From contig JAKOGI010000106.1 of the NCBI GenBank assembly GCA_029747015.1, positions 1,077,195 through 1,141,194 on the forward strand: a stretch of DNA of 64,000 nt. Direction: 5' to 3'. Each line of letters opens with the position of its first letter. Positions within the stretch are counted from its first letter, which is position 1. Origin of the DNA: Carnegiea gigantea (taxonomy: Eukaryota > Streptophyta > Magnoliopsida > Caryophyllales > Cactaceae). Below are positions 60,659 through 64,000 of the stretch, piece after piece. The notes below the pieces were generated by a model. The model searched no databases. It saw only the letters and a program-made list of their open reading frames with translations, and was not told the DNA's origin. Position numbers and translations under genes: made by a program.

Positions 60659-62060
60659 ATCAAGCTTATGAAAATGTACTATTGTACAAAAAGACTATGC
60701 TATTGTGCATATGAAGCTCATTAAATTATATTATAGTTATGCATATTATTCTTTTTTTAGTGAGTTATGATATTTATTTAGTGAGTTATAATATTTCTTT
60801 AGTGATTTATGAAATATATATAGTGATCAAAATTACTTAGTGAGTAGTACTTATTGGCCATACTAAAAATGGAGTCAGCAAACATATAATACACAATTTT
60901 AGTGGGCACATATACATTCTTGTTCATATTTTGACATACGATTTCTTTGTGGGTTAGATTGTGACTTTTGGTGATCTATGGTATATGTTTAATGAGTAAT
61001 ACTTTATGTAGCTTATAATATATTGTGATATATCTTTTGGTTAACTAAAATATAAAATTCTTCAAATGTATAAGAATGACATATTCGAAAAGTTTCAAGT
61101 TATTCATGCTATTTCCTTTAGTATGCTATGATATTTATTTGGTGAGTTGTGATAGATAATTAGTGAGTCATAAAATATACTTCATACATGATCAATATGA
61201 TTCTGCGACCAATACTAAACATTCCTAATCAAAATGAGCAAGCAAACTATATAGTACATAGTTATACATTCTTGTTATACTTTGAGACATGACCCTGTTT
61301 GGTAAATAGCTATTAGTTGTTTGTATTAACTGCTAGCTGTCAGCTATTTGAGTTAGCAGTTTGTATTAGCTGCTTGAATTATTTGTTTGTTGAAAAATTA
61401 TTTGGTAAAATTAACTGTTTCTGATAAACTTATAAGACAAGAAGCTAATTTTTTAAAAAACTATTCCAAAAAACTCATGGAATTAGCTTTTCCAAATTAA
61501 CTTTTTGGATCTAAAAAGCTTTTCCAAAAAGCTCTTTCATCAAACATCCATATTAGCTTTTTTACTTGATCAAACAGCTAATTTTGATCAAAAAAGCTCT
61601 TTTTGATCAAAAAGCTCTTCAAAAAGTTGTTTGCCAAACACCCCAATGATATTTTCTTACTAGGTTGCACCATAACTTTTGATGAGATATGACATATGTT
61701 TAGTGAACAATACTTTATATTCATCTTTTAATATGCTATGAGATATCTTTTGAATAACTCAAATATAAGATTCTTTAAATTTACTACGACGTTTTACAGT
61801 GTTATTGTTATTATATTTTTGGGAAATATAATATACACTTAGTGAGCAAATACTTCAAAATTTATATTTCATTGATTTGTAATATGTTTTTGATTGAGCT
61901 GCCACATATAGTGAATGAGTTATTATATATATGTGAAAATAATTATATCATCAAACTTAAAACAAATTATGTAAACATAAATTGCTCAATTTAAATAAAT
62001 AAAATTATCAAAATATGAAAGTAATTATACAATCAAATTGGCCACTAATATATAAACAAT
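60659..62060 (+). repeat. Dispersed TAGTGAGC-type repeat, copy B, right part
   Basis: It continues copy B after the retroelement, matching copy A from about 19340 (CATATGAAGCTCA, then TTTTTTTAGTGAGTTATGAT). Higher units restart near 60754 and 61117, about 363 bp apart, as in copy A. A MITE interrupts it at 61290-61645. The right edge is approximate. Confidence 0.75.
61290..61645. mobile_element. MITE-like element inside copy B
   Basis: It is bounded by CCCTGTTTGGTAAATAGC and, inverted, TTTGCCAAACACCCCA, and related to the intronic element at 38729-39123. Copy A at about 20265-20290 runs straight through the corresponding site, which confirms an insertion. ATGA flanks both sides, but the true target duplication length is unsure. 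Confidence 0.7.
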
Positions 62061-62170
62061 GACACTCGGATTTCGCTCACTAATAATGTACAACTCACTA
62101 AAATATCTTACTATGCACCCGTATTTCACTCACTCAGCATGTACACCTTACTATATATAAAAAATGTTTG
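62061..62170 (+). repeat. Partial third copy of the TAGTGAGC-type repeat start
   Basis: ACTCGGATTTCGCTCACTAA, then ACTCACTAAAATATCTTACT, then CACCCGTATTTCACTCACTC matches the beginning of copy B near 44933-44998. It is either a new truncated copy or a repeat of the element's own start at its far end. Confidence 0.55.
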
Positions 62171-63447
62171 CTAATAGTCCATCCAATATTTTGTAGTTTT
62201 TCGAATTGAACATTTAGGTTGTTATTTAGTGAGCATTGGACATATAATTAATGATTGAATAATTTATTAACCAAATTTTTTTCCTTCAATGATATAAATA
62301 TTGCACCTTTTGATAAACATGATCTCATTTAGTGAAGATTGGTCATATTAAGGAAGGAAAAATAAGTAGACAATACCCAAAAAAAGGAAAGAAAAGATGT
62401 AAAAAAATATATATATATATATATTAAAAACAGACTTGGTTAAAAAGAATATCAAAAATTAAAAAAAGTTAACAAGTAAAATGAACAAAATTGTTAAAAA
62501 AATTGGACGAAAGGTAAAAAACACAAAAGGGATATGAGAAGGTTGGAAACTTAAATTAAAGTTTCATTCTCCAAGATTCGAACCCAGTCGCACCAAGACC
62601 ACTTACAACCACTTACACTGGAACTGAATGCAAGCAACATGGCGCAGCTAAAATGTATTTTAATAAAATGGCAGAATGACCAGGCATACCAGATCATGTT
62701 TACGCCTGGTTGTACAGAATAATCTGGGGCTCTTAGACCACTTATGAAACAACCACCCCACCCCCCCCCCCCCAACCAAACCACCCAAAAAAAAAAGAAA
62801 AAAGAACCTAGATCTATGGAAAGTTGGGTCTACTCGGCTTGATTCTACTCATTTCATGTTACATACAGACAGCAATGGATCTTGAGCCTAGCCAGACTCG
62901 CTCTCTACTTGCATGTAAATGGATCCAAAAATAATTATTTAGGGCCCAATTTCCAACATATTCATAGTAGATTTTAAATGAGACAATTTCAAATCAAAGT
63001 ATTATATCATCGATATTTTCGCACTCATTTTTAATAGCGGAGGGTAAATGATAATTTATTAATAAATCACTTTTATTAAAATGACCGCTATAAGAATTAT
63101 TAGTCGCCTCTAAATCAAACAATTACCTTCGAACAAGTTATTGATCACTACAAAAGTTTTAAAAAAAATCACAAATAAAAGTTTCTGTCCCTATCATATA
63201 TTTTGTGTAAAATAGCCTTATTATGTAAAAGTTATCTAATTTTACATGTATTTTAATTTCTACATCATAAATGGTTACGATTTCTTTATTTTACTTCAGG
63301 TCTCAGAGTCTCAAACTTCTCCCAGGCTCCTAGCACTTACGGCCTTCGCTTATACAGCCATCCCACCTCTTACCTTTCTTCTCTAAATTCCTCTTTCTTC
63401 TGCATTCGATTGTCTTCGTTACAGCCATTATTGTTGATGGATAACAT
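62171..63447. other. Intergenic, nothing firm
   Basis: No gene was recognised. The minus strand near 62570-62590 has GGGTTCGAATCTTGG, which looks like a polymerase III B box as in tRNA-derived SINEs, but no A box could be placed. A C-homopolymer lies at about 62759-62773. Confidence 0.4.
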
Positions 63448-63600
63448 TAGACCTGTTAACTCGAACAGGCGGGTCAAATACAGATTGGGTGTATTTGGAT
63501 TCGGATAAAACACGGGTCGGGTGTATTTCGGGTTCGGGTAAAATACGGACGGGCGTATTTCGGTGTTACAGGTTTCGGATCAACCCAACGAGTTTGAAGT
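63448..63600. mobile_element. Left end of a second, related hAT element
   Basis: TAGACCTGTTAACTCGAACA, followed by repeats of CGGGTCGGGTGTATTTCGGG type, matches the terminal and subterminal region of the hAT at 55117-55260, with substitutions. The opposite end is not identified within the window; the GGTCGGGTCATTCATGGGTC-rich patch near 63820 may belong to the same or another hAT. No coding sequence is visible. Confidence 0.7.
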
Positions 63601-64000
63601 GCCTTTTTAGTAAATTATTTCTTTTTTTGTCAAAATCACAAAATTGACATATTTATTACTTAAAATTGTCTGTATTTAATGAACAAGCATTGTAATTGTA
63701 ATTTTTTCAAAGAATATCAAAAATATCCAAACGTTTCAATATGATATATGAAATTCATGTACGGAGGACAATGAGTCACGTTTGGATGGGTTGACCTGTA
63801 TATTAAAATATTAATAATCGGTCGGGTCATTCATGGGTCGGCCCATCTAAAGTATGTAAACGAGTCGAAACTGTTCAACCTATTAATAGCCTATTTAATA
63901 ATTTGATGTTTCGTTAATTAACTAACATCACCTAACCAGGCATGCTTTATTAGTACACCGATCCTAACACGAACAAAAGTTGGTCCATTGCCCAACATTG

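Noticed and set aside
62551..62784. 77-codon minus-strand frame next to a poly-C run
   Set aside because: It starts in a homopolymer, has no domain, and overlaps a possible SINE B box.

Overview
This window is plant nuclear DNA, most likely from a flowering plant. It is AT-rich, full of long-terminal-repeat (LTR) retrotransposons with tRNA-Met primer sites, hAT DNA transposons and Helitron-like ends. It holds one spliced host gene of the plant SKU5-similar / L-ascorbate-oxidase-homolog family. The species cannot be told from the sequence alone.

Layout. 1-3463: decayed Ty3/gypsy pol and probably its 3' LTR. 3464-10512: a second, heavily decayed gypsy-type element with recognisable LTRs, a primer-binding site and a polypurine tract. 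10513-16158: repeat-derived DNA, including a probable Ty1/copia LTR relic. 16159 to about 19000: an inverted gypsy-type LTR. 19063-20890: copy A of an unusual dispersed repeat built on a roughly 21-22 bp TAGTGAGCTATGATAT-like motif within roughly 365 bp higher units, ending in a 550 bp microsatellite. 22105-29056: a Helitron-like element split by a retroelement (22962-28290) that begins with an inverted copy of its own LTR 3' end. 29994-31370: a 0.69 kb tandem duplication. 34307-43295: the host gene, eight exons, 537 codons, apparently intact, with MITEs and microsatellites in its introns. 44158-44736: a 579 bp non-autonomous hAT with perfect 8 bp target duplications.

44899-62060 is a nested stack. 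Copy B of the dispersed repeat is split by a gypsy element (45145-60658, target duplication ATCAA, LTRs about 3.07 kb). The 3' LTR of that element is split by a 4260 bp hAT transposon (55117-59376, 14 bp perfect terminal inverted repeats, 8 bp target duplication AACCTTCT). The hAT carries a four-exon transposase gene of 715 codons with a single in-frame stop. A related hAT end appears at 63448 near the window edge.

Only the oxidase-like gene looks like a working host gene. The hAT transposase is the best-preserved mobile gene. All retroelement coding regions are broken.
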